Notes under the pieces: model-generated | Told to the model about the DNA's origin: nothing | The model's database searches: none | What the model saw: the letters and a program-made list of their open reading frames with translations, nothing else | Translations under genes and position numbers: made by a program | Assembly: GCF_001619615.1 (NCBI RefSeq) | Contig: NZ_LQQP01000012.1 | Coordinates: forward strand, 186,001-250,000 | Length of the DNA stretch: 64,000 nucleotides | Origin: Microbacterium sp. T32 | Lineage (GTDB): Bacteria > Actinomycetota > Actinomycetes > Actinomycetales > Microbacteriaceae | Direction: 5' to 3' | Shown: piece by piece, positions 34,837 through 42,408 of the stretch | Position numbering within the stretch: position 1 is the stretch's first letter | How the letters are laid out: each line of letters opens with the position of its first letter

Positions 34837-34923
34837 AAGTCGCAAGCCGGGGGGAAGTGGGCGTCCCGAAACCGCCTGCCGCCTCCCGTTCACCCGAAAA
34901 TGAACAGGAAGGGTCGCGCGGTA

Positions 34924-35178
34924 ATGACCACGCGTGTACGTGACGTCGACGGAGCCAGGGAAATCCAGCTCGACGCCACTTCAAGGGACGGCAGTGTATT
35001 CATCTCGGGGAAGGGCTTCTGCCTGGAGTTCGATCGAGGCATCCTCGAGCAGGCTCTTCGGAAGGAGCTTGGGCTCGACGTCGTGATTTCGATCGGCGAT
35101 CTTCTGGGGGACGGCGTTGTTACTCCGACCGACGTAGTCGATCTCGCTCCACCGGCACAAGGCAGCCTGCGCGTGTGA
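34924..35178 (+). CDS. small hypothetical protein, opposite orientation
   Basis: An 84-residue protein (MTTRVRDVDGAREIQLDA), rightward in an otherwise leftward region and divergent from the DGQHR gene. It overlaps the convergent 51-residue gene by 59 bases, so one of the two may be false. An in-frame ATG eight codons upstream is possible. Beta-rich, no recognised family. Confidence 0.45.
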   Translation: MTTRVRDVDGAREIQLDATSRDGSVFISGKGFCLEFDRGILEQALRKELGLDVVISIGDLLGDGVVTPTDVVDLAPPAQGSLRV

Positions 35179-35275
35179 GGACGGAGGCGGCCGCCCCGCC
35201 GTGATCCTCCTGGACCACGACGGGAACGACCGACTCGACCATGACGCGCTCGCCCGTGGCGAACGCTGCGCTCAT
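35120..35275 (-). CDS. small hypothetical protein
   Basis: A 51-residue protein (MSAAFATGERVMVESVVPVV) whose ATG overlaps the preceding stop, the coupling rule of this operon. It could be a small SH3-like barrel (GERVMVESVVPVVVQEDHGG). It overlaps the oppositely oriented gene at its 3' end. Confidence 0.5.
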   Translation of the reverse strand: MSAAFATGERVMVESVVPVVVQEDHGGAAASVLTRAGCLVPVERDRLRRSE

Positions 35276-35571
35276 GCGGCCACGTCGCCCTTCTCGGCAG
35301 CCATCTCGGGGGAGAACAGGTAGTCGAGGCGCTCGCCCTTCCCGTCCCAGTTCTCGAGCTGGCCCTTGTTGGCCTGCGAGGCGAGATGTGCGACTTCGGG
35401 GTAGGTGCCTTCGCGTTCCGCGAACCCGGGCGGGATGTCGGGGAGGGCGGCGAATCGCTCGGGGTCTCGGATGAGTTCCCGCTTGCCCGTGAGGGGCGAG
35501 CGGCCCCACTTCGCGCCCCGCTTCTGCGCTACCAGGCGGAAGCGGGGCGGGGCGTCGATCGCGGCGCTCAC
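35272..35571 (-). CDS. hypothetical protein
   Basis: A 99-residue protein starting VSAAIDAPPRFRLVAQKRGA and ending with an acidic stretch. Start and stop both sit in 4-base overlaps with neighbours (GTGA and ATGA). No recognised domain. Confidence 0.6.
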   Translation of the reverse strand: MSAAIDAPPRFRLVAQKRGAKWGRSPLTGKRELIRDPERFAALPDIPPGFAEREGTYPEVAHLASQANKGQLENWDGKGERLDYLFSPEMAAEKGDVAA

Positions 35572-35783
35572 GCGGCCGGCTCCAGCATGATCGCGCGGTC
35601 GTTGCGCCTCGACGCCTCGAGGGCGTTCTCGATCTCGTCCCGGTTGAACCAGGCCTGGATGAGGACGTCCTGCGATCCGCGCTGCGTGCGCGCGGTGACG
35701 TGGACCTGCTCGGGGTCGCCGCCGGGCTGCGCGCCGGCGAGAAGCAGAGTGACCTGGCCTCCGTCGGAGGAGATGGCGGTCAC
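35568..35783 (-). CDS. hypothetical protein
   Basis: A 71-residue protein (VTAISSDGGQVTLLLAGAQ), beta-rich at the N-terminus and helical at WFNRDEIENALEASRR. GTGA overlaps at both ends indicate coupled translation. Function unknown. Confidence 0.6.
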   Translation of the reverse strand: MTAISSDGGQVTLLLAGAQPGGDPEQVHVTARTQRGSQDVLIQAWFNRDEIENALEASRRNDRAIMLEPAA

Positions 35784-36112
35784 TCGCTGTCCTCGCCGGT
35801 CGCATCAGGGGTGAACGCGGCGACGCGGAGCGAGCGTCGCACGCGGCCGCGCGTCAGCATGCGCACGACACCGTCGGAGTGGATCGAGATCTCCGCGATG
35901 TCCTTGCGGTGGACGCTGCGCTCGTGCTCGACGGCGTCGAGGAGGATCTCGACGGCTTTCGCCACCGTGGGGCGGATGGACTCTTCGAGCTCGGCGTCCA
36001 GGGTGGCCAGCGCGTCGGCCGCCGGCTGCGTGTCGATGATCGTCTCGGTCTCGGGCGCCGCGGCGGGCTTCTGCTCGTCGGCGGGCTTCGGGGTGGTGGT
36101 GTTGTCGCTCAT
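35780..36112 (-). CDS. hypothetical protein
   Basis: A 110-residue protein with a disordered Pro/Ala/Glu-rich N-terminus, a helix (AVEILLDAVEHERSVHRK) and a basic strand region (GRVRRSLRVAAF). A good RBS (GGAGAGAC) precedes the ATG. Function unknown. Confidence 0.6.
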   Translation of the reverse strand: MSDNTTTPKPADEQKPAAAPETETIIDTQPAADALATLDAELEESIRPTVAKAVEILLDAVEHERSVHRKDIAEISIHSDGVVRMLTRGRVRRSLRVAAFTPDATGEDSE

Positions 36113-36136
36113 GGCGTCTCTCCTTGTTGTGGATGG

Positions 36137-36394
36137 TTATCGGTGGCTCAGGGGGATGAGTTCGAGGAACTCATCGGCGGGAAAGTCTTCGGGCCAGCGC
36201 GTCCAGATCCGCTCGTAGCGGCGGTCGGCGAGGCGTGGCGGGAGGAGGGAGGCGTGGACGGTGTTGCGTGCCAATCGCCAGTAGCCCTCGTGGTTGAGGT
36301 TGTCGACCGATACCTCGGCGGGGTCGATGCCCCACTTGTGCAGGAGCATCTGCGCTCTCGCGGCGGTGCGTTCCCGTGTTGCGGGGAGGGTCAT
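36137..36394 (-). CDS. hypothetical protein
   Basis: An 85-residue protein (MTLPATRERTAARAQMLLHK), helical, with WTRWPEDFPADEFLELIPL at the C-terminus. The ATG overlaps the exonuclease stop. No recognised family. Confidence 0.55.
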   Translation of the reverse strand: MTLPATRERTAARAQMLLHKWGIDPAEVSVDNLNHEGYWRLARNTVHASLLPPRLADRRYERIWTRWPEDFPADEFLELIPLSHR

Positions 36395-37128
36395 GCTGCG
36401 TCCTCGCTTCTCTGTTGTCGTGGCCAGTGGGGGTTGACGATCGCTGCGGGCTCGCCGCCTTTGGTGCGGAGCCACTCCTGCAGGGAATGGGCCTGCTCGA
36501 CCTTCCAGTCGATCGACGCGAGGTGGACCTGGCGGGGAGTTATGCCGCGCAGTCGCTTGCGTCGGAACTGGGCCTGCACGATGCGGGCTGCGGCCACGGC
36601 GTCGGCCTGTGCGCCGTGCGCGTCCTCCTCCGAGAGCTGCACGCGATAGTGGGCGGCGGTGAACTGCAGCTTGCGAGAACCTTTCCGGTACCGGTCGATC
36701 GCCTTGTCGATTACGTAGCCGTCCAGCACCGTGATCCCCGATGGGGTCGTTTGCGTGCAAAATGCGAGCGGGCGAACCCAGGGCGTCACGCGTCGGCGCT
36801 CCGCCTCGAGGAGGGTCAGGTCGTACTGCAGGTTGTAGCCGGCGAGCGGCCGCCCGGAGGCCAGGCACTCCGCCTCGATGATCGCGTGGAGCTGGGCGAT
36901 CATTTCGGCCGGGGTGCCCGTGGCCTCCGAGCGGGCGCGCTCGGTGGTGAAGCCGTGGATCGACGCCGCCTCCGCAGGGATGGGGATCCCCGGGTCAACA
37001 ACCCAGTCCATGCCGTACGCGAGATCCCCGTTTGCATGCAGGACGCCCAGGTAGGCGGTCACGATGCGCGCGGTCAGGGGGTCGGCACTGGTGGATTCCA
37101 GGTCGAATGCGAGGGGCTCGATCCTCAT
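36391..37128 (-). CDS. DnaQ-like DEDDh 3'-5' exonuclease
   Basis: A 245-residue nuclease. ExoI motif LAFDLESTSADP (normally D-x-E-T-T), ExoII LAGYNLQYDLTLLEAE with the conserved Asp, and ExoIII HGAQADAVAAARI with His and Asp, so the DEDDh set is complete. It may proofread or degrade DNA for nucleotides; it lies among nucleotide-metabolism genes. Its coding strand contains two copies of the element's operator-like motif. Confidence 0.85.
   Translation of the reverse strand: MRIEPLAFDLESTSADPLTARIVTAYLGVLHANGDLAYGMDWVVDPGIPIPAEAASIHGFTTERARSEATGTPAEMIAQLHAIIEAECLASGRPLAGYNLQYDLTLLEAERRRVTPWVRPLAFCTQTTPSGITVLDGYVIDKAIDRYRKGSRKLQFTAAHYRVQLSEEDAHGAQADAVAAARIVQAQFRRKRLRGITPRQVHLASIDWKVEQAHSLQEWLRTKGGEPAAIVNPHWPRQQRSEDAA
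36750..36762. promoter_or_regulatory. operator-like palindrome TTTGCGTGCAAAA inside the exonuclease gene
   Basis: A full match to the element motif in coding sequence, oriented opposite to transcription. No promoter elements are attached. Confidence 0.5.
37031..37040. promoter_or_regulatory. operator-like palindrome TTTGCATGCA inside the exonuclease gene
   Basis: Symmetric-core variant (GCATGC) of the element motif, close to the 5' end of the gene. Confidence 0.4.
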
Positions 37129-37131
37129 GGG

Positions 37132-37356
37132 CTACCCCTCGTGCTTCGGATGCCACGCCGCGGCAGCGGGCGCGACGGCGAGCGTGGTGTCGTCGAACAG
37201 CATGGATTCCATCTCACCACGCTGGTTCGGCGACCAACGCTTCCCGGTGCCCTCGTCCAGAAGGTTCTGGACCGCGGCGACTTCGCCGGGCGTGTGCGGC
37301 CGCGGCGGTGCGCCCAGCGCCTCGACGAGGCTGTGGTCGCTGGTCACCGGGCTCAC
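37132..37356 (-). CDS. hypothetical protein
   Basis: A 74-residue protein (VSPVTSDHSLVEALGAPPRP), acidic and helical. GTGA overlap with the preceding gene; 3 bases before the exonuclease. Function unknown. Confidence 0.55.
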   Translation of the reverse strand: MSPVTSDHSLVEALGAPPRPHTPGEVAAVQNLLDEGTGKRWSPNQRGEMESMLFDDTTLAVAPAAAAWHPKHEG

Positions 37357-37613
37357 TCGGGATCCTCCGCCGCACCGACCGGAGCCAGCGATTCCAGCAG
37401 CCCGGGAGAGAAGTGCTGGGCGACCAGGGTCAGGGCGATGCCGCCCACCTGGGTTGCCAGCAGCATCACCGCGTGATCCTCGTTCGCATTCATGGCCGGG
37501 AAGCCGGCCTCGATGGGGACGAACTCGCGGTAGGTCTCGCCGTCGACCGTGATGCTCACCTCCACGGAGCGCTGCGCGAGCGCGGCCTCGAGGACGTCGA
37601 TGTCGTCGGTCAC
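37353..37613 (-). CDS. hypothetical protein
   Basis: An 86-residue protein (VTDDIDVLEAALAQRSVEVS), with a beta strand pair then a hydrophobic helix (HAVMLLATQVGGIALTLVAQ) that might be buried or membrane-associated. GTG start 2 bases after the MazG-like stop. Confidence 0.55.
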   Translation of the reverse strand: MTDDIDVLEAALAQRSVEVSITVDGETYREFVPIEAGFPAMNANEDHAVMLLATQVGGIALTLVAQHFSPGLLESLAPVGAAEDPE

Positions 37614-37615
37614 GG

Positions 37616-38143
37616 TCAGAGCTTCTTGCCGTGCAGACGCGCGCGGGTCGCGTTGTAGGCGAGCTTGAGCGAGAGGTGCTCCGCGATATCGACCCCTCCT
37701 TCGTCGGCGAGATCGAGCGCTCGCACGATGATGTCGACGATCTCGGACGGCGCCCCTTCGGGCTTGCCGACGACGTGGTCGGGGAGAAAGGCGGGGCGCT
37801 CGCCCTCGACCCAGGCGTACGCCTTCCCCTCCCAGGTCGCGGAGTACCAGGACTCGTTGATGCCGCGCCCGGCGCGCAGGTCCTCGAGCAGCTCCGCGAG
37901 CTCCGTGCCGATCAGGGAGGCTCGCGCCATCCAGTAGTGCCGCTCCAGCGCAGGGATCATGCGCGTGAGTCGGTTCACGAGTCCCTGCAGGAAGCTGCGC
38001 GGGCCGTCGTGGACACCGCTGATGGCGGCAGGCAGGGAGCGGATGTCGTCGCCATCCTGGTGGAAGCCCTTGGCGGCGTTGGCGGCGCCGATCTGCTTCT
38101 GCAGGGCGCGGATGGTGTCGATGGTGCCCAGGGTGAGGGTCAT
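37616..38143 (-). CDS. MazG-like all-alpha NTP pyrophosphohydrolase
   Basis: A 175-residue protein. The helix pair LIGTELAELLEDLRAGR (E-x-x-E-type metal site) and EIVDIIVRALDLADEGG (E-x-x-D) is the MazG/all-alpha NTP-PPase signature. Such enzymes hydrolyse NTPs or dNTPs to monophosphates. It neighbours dNMP kinase and deoxyribonucleotidase genes, suggesting control of nucleotide pools. Confidence 0.72.
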   Translation of the reverse strand: MTLTLGTIDTIRALQKQIGAANAAKGFHQDGDDIRSLPAAISGVHDGPRSFLQGLVNRLTRMIPALERHYWMARASLIGTELAELLEDLRAGRGINESWYSATWEGKAYAWVEGERPAFLPDHVVGKPEGAPSEIVDIIVRALDLADEGGVDIAEHLSLKLAYNATRARLHGKKL

Positions 38144-38409
38144 GCGGAGGCCTCGTTTCTGCTGATGGTGAGGACGGAGACGGTGATGGTGCGATGGTCG
38201 ATGAACTCCCGGTCGGACGCGAAGCTGGTGTGCTCGATCCGGTCCGTGGTGGTCTCGACTTCGAGGGTGTCCCAGATGGCGAGGCGGTCGTGGTCGACCA
38301 CCTTGTTCTCCAGGGCGGTGACGGCGTCCGCGACCGCCGTGGCGATGGATCCGGCGGTGACCCCCTCGGAGAGGGCGACCGATCGGTCCATACTGATGCG
38401 GCGGCTCAC
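38140..38409 (-). CDS. hypothetical protein
   Basis: An 89-residue protein (MSRRISMDRSVALSEGVTAG) with helix then strand pattern. ATGA overlaps at both ends. Function unknown. Confidence 0.55.
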   Translation of the reverse strand: MSRRISMDRSVALSEGVTAGSIATAVADAVTALENKVVDHDRLAIWDTLEVETTTDRIEHTSFASDREFIDHRTITVSVLTISRNEASA

Positions 38410-38738
38410 CGCTGGGCCTCCCGCGGGAGGTTGCCGCGCTTCGTGCCGCGGTTGGCGATGAAGCGGGCGATCCGGTTCGCCGAACGCGCGCTGGGGAAGC
38501 CGTAGACCCGCGCGAAGGGGCCCCGGCTGACGGTGTCCTGCGGGAACAGGTCGCCCTTCGTGCGGACGACGGGCTGCTGCACGAACGCGCGGAGGATGAC
38601 CGGGGTGGGCTCCTTCGGCTTCTTCTTCGGGGTAAGTTCGCGGGCGAGCTGGGCGTACTTGGGGTTGCCGGTCAGCTCGGTTGCCTGTCGGAGCGCGCGC
38701 TGGTTCTTCTTGCGGGCCTTGCGGACGGTGTTGGACAT
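38406..38738 (-). CDS. basic hypothetical protein
   Basis: A 110-residue Lys/Arg-rich protein (RKARKKNQRALRQATEL, ELTPKKKPKEPTP) that may bind nucleic acid (inference from charge). Own RBS GAGAGGA before the ATG. Family unknown. Confidence 0.6.
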   Translation of the reverse strand: MSNTVRKARKKNQRALRQATELTGNPKYAQLARELTPKKKPKEPTPVILRAFVQQPVVRTKGDLFPQDTVSRGPFARVYGFPSARSANRIARFIANRGTKRGNLPREAQR

Positions 38739-38750
38739 GAGGTTCCTCTC

Positions 38751-38990
38751 TCAGTCGTCGGTGGGAAGGAGCTCGGCCTGGTAGCGCGAGCCGGGGCGGG
38801 TGGGGGCGATGAACGGCTCGCCGTCGACCTCGAACTTGACGGAGGGGGCGCCGCCGAAGCCAGAGATGAGCGCGACGACTTCGACCTCCAGGCCGAGCAT
38901 CGTGCCGGTCTGGTCGGGGCGGATCATGCTGGCCCAGCCGGAGCCGGTGAGGGCGACGGTGTCGCCGACGGCGATCGGGGTGACGCTCAC
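38751..38990 (-). CDS. small SH3/KOW-like protein
   Basis: A 79-residue beta-rich protein with GDTVALTGSGWASMIRPDQ. The pattern V-x-LTG-x-GW also occurs in the 77-residue gene 2.6 kb upstream (LVKLTGAGWKAFG), so the two look like paralogues. GTGA overlap with the small membrane gene. Confidence 0.6.
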   Translation of the reverse strand: MSVTPIAVGDTVALTGSGWASMIRPDQTGTMLGLEVEVVALISGFGGAPSVKFEVDGEPFIAPTRPGSRYQAELLPTDD

Positions 38991-39121
38991 GGGAGAGCCA
39001 CCTTGGAGATCGCCGCGAAGGTCCACAGTGCGCCGAGCGTGAGCACGATCGCCAGGGCGAAGCGGGAGGCGATGATGAGGCTGGGGAGGCGGGGGTCGTC
39101 GTCGGGGCGGAGGGCGCTCAC
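38987..39121 (-). CDS. single-helix membrane miniprotein
   Basis: A 44-residue protein: a polar N-terminus (VSALRPDDDPRLPS) then one hydrophobic helix (ALAIVLTLGALWTFAAISKV). Both ends are GTGA overlaps, which supports translation. It sits just after dNMP kinase. A holin role is conceivable but a single helix gives no proof. Confidence 0.5.
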   Translation of the reverse strand: MSALRPDDDPRLPSLIIASRFALAIVLTLGALWTFAAISKVALP

Positions 39122-39720
39122 AGCGTGTTCACCTCGGCCGCGATCGTGTCGACCTTGGCGTAGAGCTGGTCCAGGGTGCTGTCGTTCTCGAGGACGAAGT
39201 CGAAGTCCTCGACCGTCACACTGTTCTCGCTGGCGTGCGCGGCGGTGCCGGTCGTCGGGGCCTCGATGCCGGGCCGCTCGACCCAGATCGTGATGGCGCC
39301 GAGACCGTAACGCTCGTCGATCACGGCGATCTCGTTCGGGAAGCGGAGCCCGGTCAGCACGACCGGGATGCCCTTCTCCTCGAGCTCGTCGATGCGTCGG
39401 CGGACGATGTTCGTCCAGGTGTCCTCGCCGATCATCTTCCGGCCGACCTCGGTGCCGAGCTGCTGGAGCAGGCGGCGGACCTCGGGGATCTTCTTGGCCT
39501 CGGTGTAGCCGAGATCCTCGATCGCGTCGGAGTAGCGCACGAGGAGGATGCGGTCGGGGTAGTCGGCCGAGGCGGCGTTGATGATCGGGTCGAGCGCGAG
39601 CATCGCTTCGTGGAGCGCGTCGCTCATGCCGATCTTGACGTAGCCGTGCCTCTCGACGAGGCGGTCGGCCACCGCGTCTTTGCCGGCGCGCAGCTTGCCG
39701 CCGAGTCCGATGACGGTCAT
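39118..39720 (-). CDS. deoxynucleoside monophosphate kinase
   Basis: A 200-residue P-loop kinase: IGLGGKLRAGKDAVADRL holds a phage dNMP-kinase type P-loop (GKLRAGKD), followed by HGYVKIGMSDALHEAM and a lid region DTWTNIVRRRIDELEEKG, then VVLTGLRFPNEI. Converts dNMPs to dNDPs for phage DNA synthesis. ATGA overlap with the upstream gene. Confidence 0.82.
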   Translation of the reverse strand: MTVIGLGGKLRAGKDAVADRLVERHGYVKIGMSDALHEAMLALDPIINAASADYPDRILLVRYSDAIEDLGYTEAKKIPEVRRLLQQLGTEVGRKMIGEDTWTNIVRRRIDELEEKGIPVVLTGLRFPNEIAVIDERYGLGAITIWVERPGIEAPTTGTAAHASENSVTVEDFDFVLENDSTLDQLYAKVDTIAAEVNTL

Positions 39721-40091
39721 GCGTTGACCTCGCGCTCCACGTTGCCGACGCCGAGGAGGCGTCGGTGCGAGAGCTCCCAGTCGCCGCTTGCCAGGGCTGC
39801 GACGATCTCCTCGGACCCCTCCTTCACGCGGCCATCCAGATCCCAGCCTCCGCCGATCGTGTTGACCGTGGTGCGGATGAGTCCCGGCCCAGCGGAGTTG
39901 TAGCGGTAGTCGATGGACGCCAGGATGGTGTACTCGACGGTGCCCTTGGCCTTCGGCTCAAAGGGCGCCGGACGAACGGCGACGATGTGATCGTCATCGC
40001 GAGCAGTGACGTCCCACCAGACACGCTCACGGCCTCCGGGCTCGATGCGAATGCGATCACCGACCTGGATCTCGCTGAGTATGCGGGTCAT
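39717..40091 (-). CDS. hypothetical protein
   Basis: A 124-residue beta-rich protein (MTRILSEIQVGDRIRIEPGG) starting with an SH3-like GDRIRIEPG pattern. ATGA overlaps at both ends with nucleotide-metabolism genes. Function unknown. Confidence 0.55.
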   Translation of the reverse strand: MTRILSEIQVGDRIRIEPGGRERVWWDVTARDDDHIVAVRPAPFEPKAKGTVEYTILASIDYRYNSAGPGLIRTTVNTIGGGWDLDGRVKEGSEEIVAALASGDWELSHRRLLGVGNVEREVNA

Positions 40092-40639
40092 GCGAGGTTC
40101 TCCTTGAGGGTGTCGAGCGCTCCCCAGCCGGTGAGGATGCGCTTGCCGGTGACGTGGCGGTTGTAGGGCTGGTCGAAGATGATGTGCTCCCACTCGGGGA
40201 CGACGGCGCCGGTGACTTCCGGCTTGTCGTCGATGAGCACGGCGCCGCGCACGAGGGTCTTGTCGTGGGTGAGGATGAGGTCCTTCACCCACGCGGTTCC
40301 GACGTGGTTGGCGACCCAGTCGACCTTGTCCGACGCGCACGTCGGGTTGGTGGCATCCGGGGTGGAACAGAGCTTCACCGTGGCGCCGAGGTCGCGCAGG
40401 AGGTACAGCCCTTCGATCGCGCCGTCGATGGGCGCGAGTCCGGCGTAGAAGCCGGGGGTGGCTTGCACCGAACGCTGCAGTTGCCGGACGGCTCCGGTGG
40501 TGCCGAGGTCCCAGCGGTTCAGATCGAAGTCGGCGATGTCACCGCCGGCTTCCTGGTAGGCGTCGGCCATGCCGCCGAACCAGTCGGCGAGCACGCCGTC
40601 CATGTCGACGAGGACGACCGATCCGGGCGAGACGGTCAC
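40088..40639 (-). CDS. HAD-family 5'(3')-deoxyribonucleotidase
   Basis: A 183-residue HAD phosphatase. VVLVDMDGVLADWFGGM contains the catalytic DxDGV pair, followed by KLCSTPDATNPTCASDK (motif II region) and GAVLIDDKPEV (motif IV). This is the NT5C-type deoxyribonucleotidase pattern. It would dephosphorylate dNMPs. GTGA overlap with the upstream gene. Confidence 0.8.
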   Translation of the reverse strand: MTVSPGSVVLVDMDGVLADWFGGMADAYQEAGGDIADFDLNRWDLGTTGAVRQLQRSVQATPGFYAGLAPIDGAIEGLYLLRDLGATVKLCSTPDATNPTCASDKVDWVANHVGTAWVKDLILTHDKTLVRGAVLIDDKPEVTGAVVPEWEHIIFDQPYNRHVTGKRILTGWGALDTLKENLA

Positions 40640-41241
40640 AGGTCGCGTCCGCTCGAGTCGATGATCGTCTCGCCGGCGCCCGCCCACTCGTCCTCCGGGG
40701 AGGGCGTGGGGTGCGTGATCGCGGCGATGCGCTGTTCGGCGGCCTCGTCGGCTTCTGCCTCGGCGTCCTCGGCGCGCACGCGGAGTGCGATGTTGAGGTC
40801 GTCCCAGAAGCGGTCGATGCCGTCGCGCCGCGGGGGGAGTCCGAGCGCCTGCATGAACCACGCACCGCGATCGCGGTACTGGTCGAGTTCGAGGGCCTCG
40901 ATGACCTTCGCGAGGGTGTCCCGGCGCACGTACTCCGGGGTCGGGGTGGCGACCGTGGCGTCCGAGGCGGAGAGCTCGCTGGCTGCGGCCTCCGCGTTCG
41001 CGGCGTTTGCACGCAAAACCGTGAGCTCAGCGTGGAGCGCGTTGAGGTCCGCGAGGCGGAGGAGGCGGAGGCGAGCCCGCGCGAAGGGAACGGAAGTGGG
41101 CGCGGCGACGGGCAGCGGGATCTTCGCTTCGTAGCCGAGCGCTTCGGCCGCGTCGATGTGCTTGTGAACGGCGTTGACGAGCTCGAAGAGGGAGCTACGG
41201 AGGTTCTCGACCTCGGCCGCGAGGTGCTTCTTGGAGACCAT
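40636..41241 (-). CDS. hypothetical helical protein
   Basis: A 201-residue protein with N- and C-terminal coiled-coil-like helices (AEVENLRSSLFELVNAVHKH; EDAEAEADEAAEQRIAAI). It contains the palindrome TTTGCACGCAAAA in its coding sequence. Function unknown. Confidence 0.6.
   Translation of the reverse strand: MVSKKHLAAEVENLRSSLFELVNAVHKHIDAAEALGYEAKIPLPVAAPTSVPFARARLRLLRLADLNALHAELTVLRANAANAEAAASELSASDATVATPTPEYVRRDTLAKVIEALELDQYRDRGAWFMQALGLPPRRDGIDRFWDDLNIALRVRAEDAEAEADEAAEQRIAAITHPTPSPEDEWAGAGETIIDSSGRDL
41008..41020. promoter_or_regulatory. operator-like palindrome TTTGCACGCAAAA
   Basis: Full-length match to the element motif inside coding sequence, in the same orientation as the promoter-linked leftward copies. 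Confidence 0.5.
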
Positions 41242-41243
41242 GC

Positions 41244-41615
41244 TCAGCACCCCCGGCCGTCGTTGCTCGAGCCGTTGAACAGCAGGAACCAGAACCAGGG
41301 CGAGCTGGGGTGGAAGCCGCTGTTGCTGCTGCCGTTGTTCGGGGCCGGCTGGACGGGCTTCGGTGCCGCGGGGGCGACCGGCTTCGGCGCCGGCGGCTTC
41401 GGGGCAGGCGGGCGCACGACGACCGGCGGGCGGGGCGCGGGCGGGCGGACGACGACGGGGGCGGGGACGATCTTCGCGGCCGCGGCGGTCGAGATCTTCT
41501 CGGGGCGGCAGTCGCGGGCGGGGCGGTCGCCGCACGCGGTCAGGCCGAGAGCGGCGGTGGCGACGATGGTGACCGCGGCGATGCCGCGGATGGTCCTTCT
41601 CTTCGGGGTGGTCAC
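41244..41615 (-). CDS. Pro-rich lipoprotein
   Basis: A 123-residue protein with a lipoprotein signal (IRGIAAVTIVATAALGLTAC, lipobox LTAC). A near-perfect Pro/Val/Lys repeat (VVVRPPAPRPP, VVVRPPAPKPP, APKPVAPAAPKPV) spans the wall-crossing region, and the short C-terminus SPWFWFLLFNGSSND is aromatic. A surface lipoprotein made from a prophage may alter phage adsorption (superinfection exclusion), which is inference. GTG start with GAGAGGA upstream. Confidence 0.68.
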   Translation of the reverse strand: MTTPKRRTIRGIAAVTIVATAALGLTACGDRPARDCRPEKISTAAAAKIVPAPVVVRPPAPRPPVVVRPPAPKPPAPKPVAPAAPKPVQPAPNNGSSNSGFHPSSPWFWFLLFNGSSNDGRGC

Positions 41616-41627
41616 GCTGGGGTCCTC

Positions 41628-41861
41628 TCAGTCGGTGGTCGGCGCGGGAACGGTGGTGGCGCCCCAGAACGGTGCGTCGTCTTCGGGGGAGTGGAGCTGG
41701 AGGGCCCACTCTTCGCCGGTGGTGTCCTGGATGACGGGGGTGCCGTCGTACCAGAAGCCGGTGATCTCGTGGCGGGAGCCGATCTCGAGGCCGACAACGC
41801 CGAAGGCCTTCCAGCCAGCGCCGGTCAGCTTGACCAGCGTGCCGTGTTCGAGCGCGGTCAT
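41628..41861 (-). CDS. small SH3/KOW-like protein, paralogue of a downstream gene
   Basis: A 77-residue protein (MTALEHGTLVKLTGAGWKAF) with a predicted small beta barrel. It shares the V-x-LTG-x-GW pattern with the 79-residue protein encoded downstream. ATGA overlap with the preceding gene. Confidence 0.58.
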   Translation of the reverse strand: MTALEHGTLVKLTGAGWKAFGVVGLEIGSRHEITGFWYDGTPVIQDTTGEEWALQLHSPEDDAPFWGATTVPAPTTD

Positions 41862-42145
41862 GCTGCCTGCGCCTCGACGTCGGGGGCGGTCTCCTCGGGC
41901 GCGGGCTCGGGGGCGGGTGCGGCGGCCGATTCGAGGGCGGTGAGGGCCGCGGAGTACCGGCCGAGCGTCTCCAGCAGCATGTCGACGTCGGACGCGGCGA
42001 CGATGGCGGCGTTCTCGTAGCGTTCCTTCTCGGCCTGCTTCTCCTTGAGGCGGGCGAGGGTGGTGTCGCGGAGGTAGGTGAGGACGGCGGTCGGCTGGCT
42101 GCCGTCGACGGTCTCGGTGTTGCCGTCGATGCTGAATCTGGTCAC
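41858..42145 (-). CDS. hypothetical coiled-coil protein
   Basis: A 95-residue protein: a short strand region (VTRFSIDGNTETVDGSQ), then one long helix (RLKEKQAEKERYENAAIV) and an Ala/Pro/Glu-rich tail. GTGA and ATGA overlaps at the two ends. Function unknown. Confidence 0.58.
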   Translation of the reverse strand: MTRFSIDGNTETVDGSQPTAVLTYLRDTTLARLKEKQAEKERYENAAIVAASDVDMLLETLGRYSAALTALESAAAPAPEPAPEETAPDVEAQAA

Positions 42146-42408
42146 AGGGTGTTCTCCTTCGGTGCGGGGGCGTTCTTGAGTAGCCACTTGCGGATGCTGG
42201 ATGCGGATCGGTCGACGCCGAACTGGCGGAAGACGAGGCGCGCGAGCTCGTACGCGCTGAGGTCGGGGCGTTCGGCGTGCTTCGCGAGCACCCATTCGAT
42301 CTCGGCAGCCGAGGCCCGCGAGGGCCTTCTCTCGCGGGGGAGCCCCATGGTGAGGCTGCGGCCGACGCCGCGGGACTGGTTCTGCTGGAAGTTGCTCGCG
42401 CGGCTCAT
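42142..42408 (-). CDS. helix-turn-helix-like small protein
   Basis: An 88-residue basic protein. AEIEWVLAKHAERPDLSAYE then ARLVFRQFGVDRSASSIRKW has the tri-helical spacing of a homeodomain-like HTH. It is the only HTH-like protein near the divergent control region of the element and so a weak candidate for its repressor; it equally could be a terminase-like or structural factor. ATGA overlap with the membrane protein gene. Confidence 0.5.
   Translation of the reverse strand: MSRASNFQQNQSRGVGRSLTMGLPRERRPSRASAAEIEWVLAKHAERPDLSAYELARLVFRQFGVDRSASSIRKWLLKNAPAPKENTL

Noticed and set aside
38987..39121. Calling the 44-residue membrane protein a holin
   Set aside because: A single helix and no adjacent endolysin give no support.
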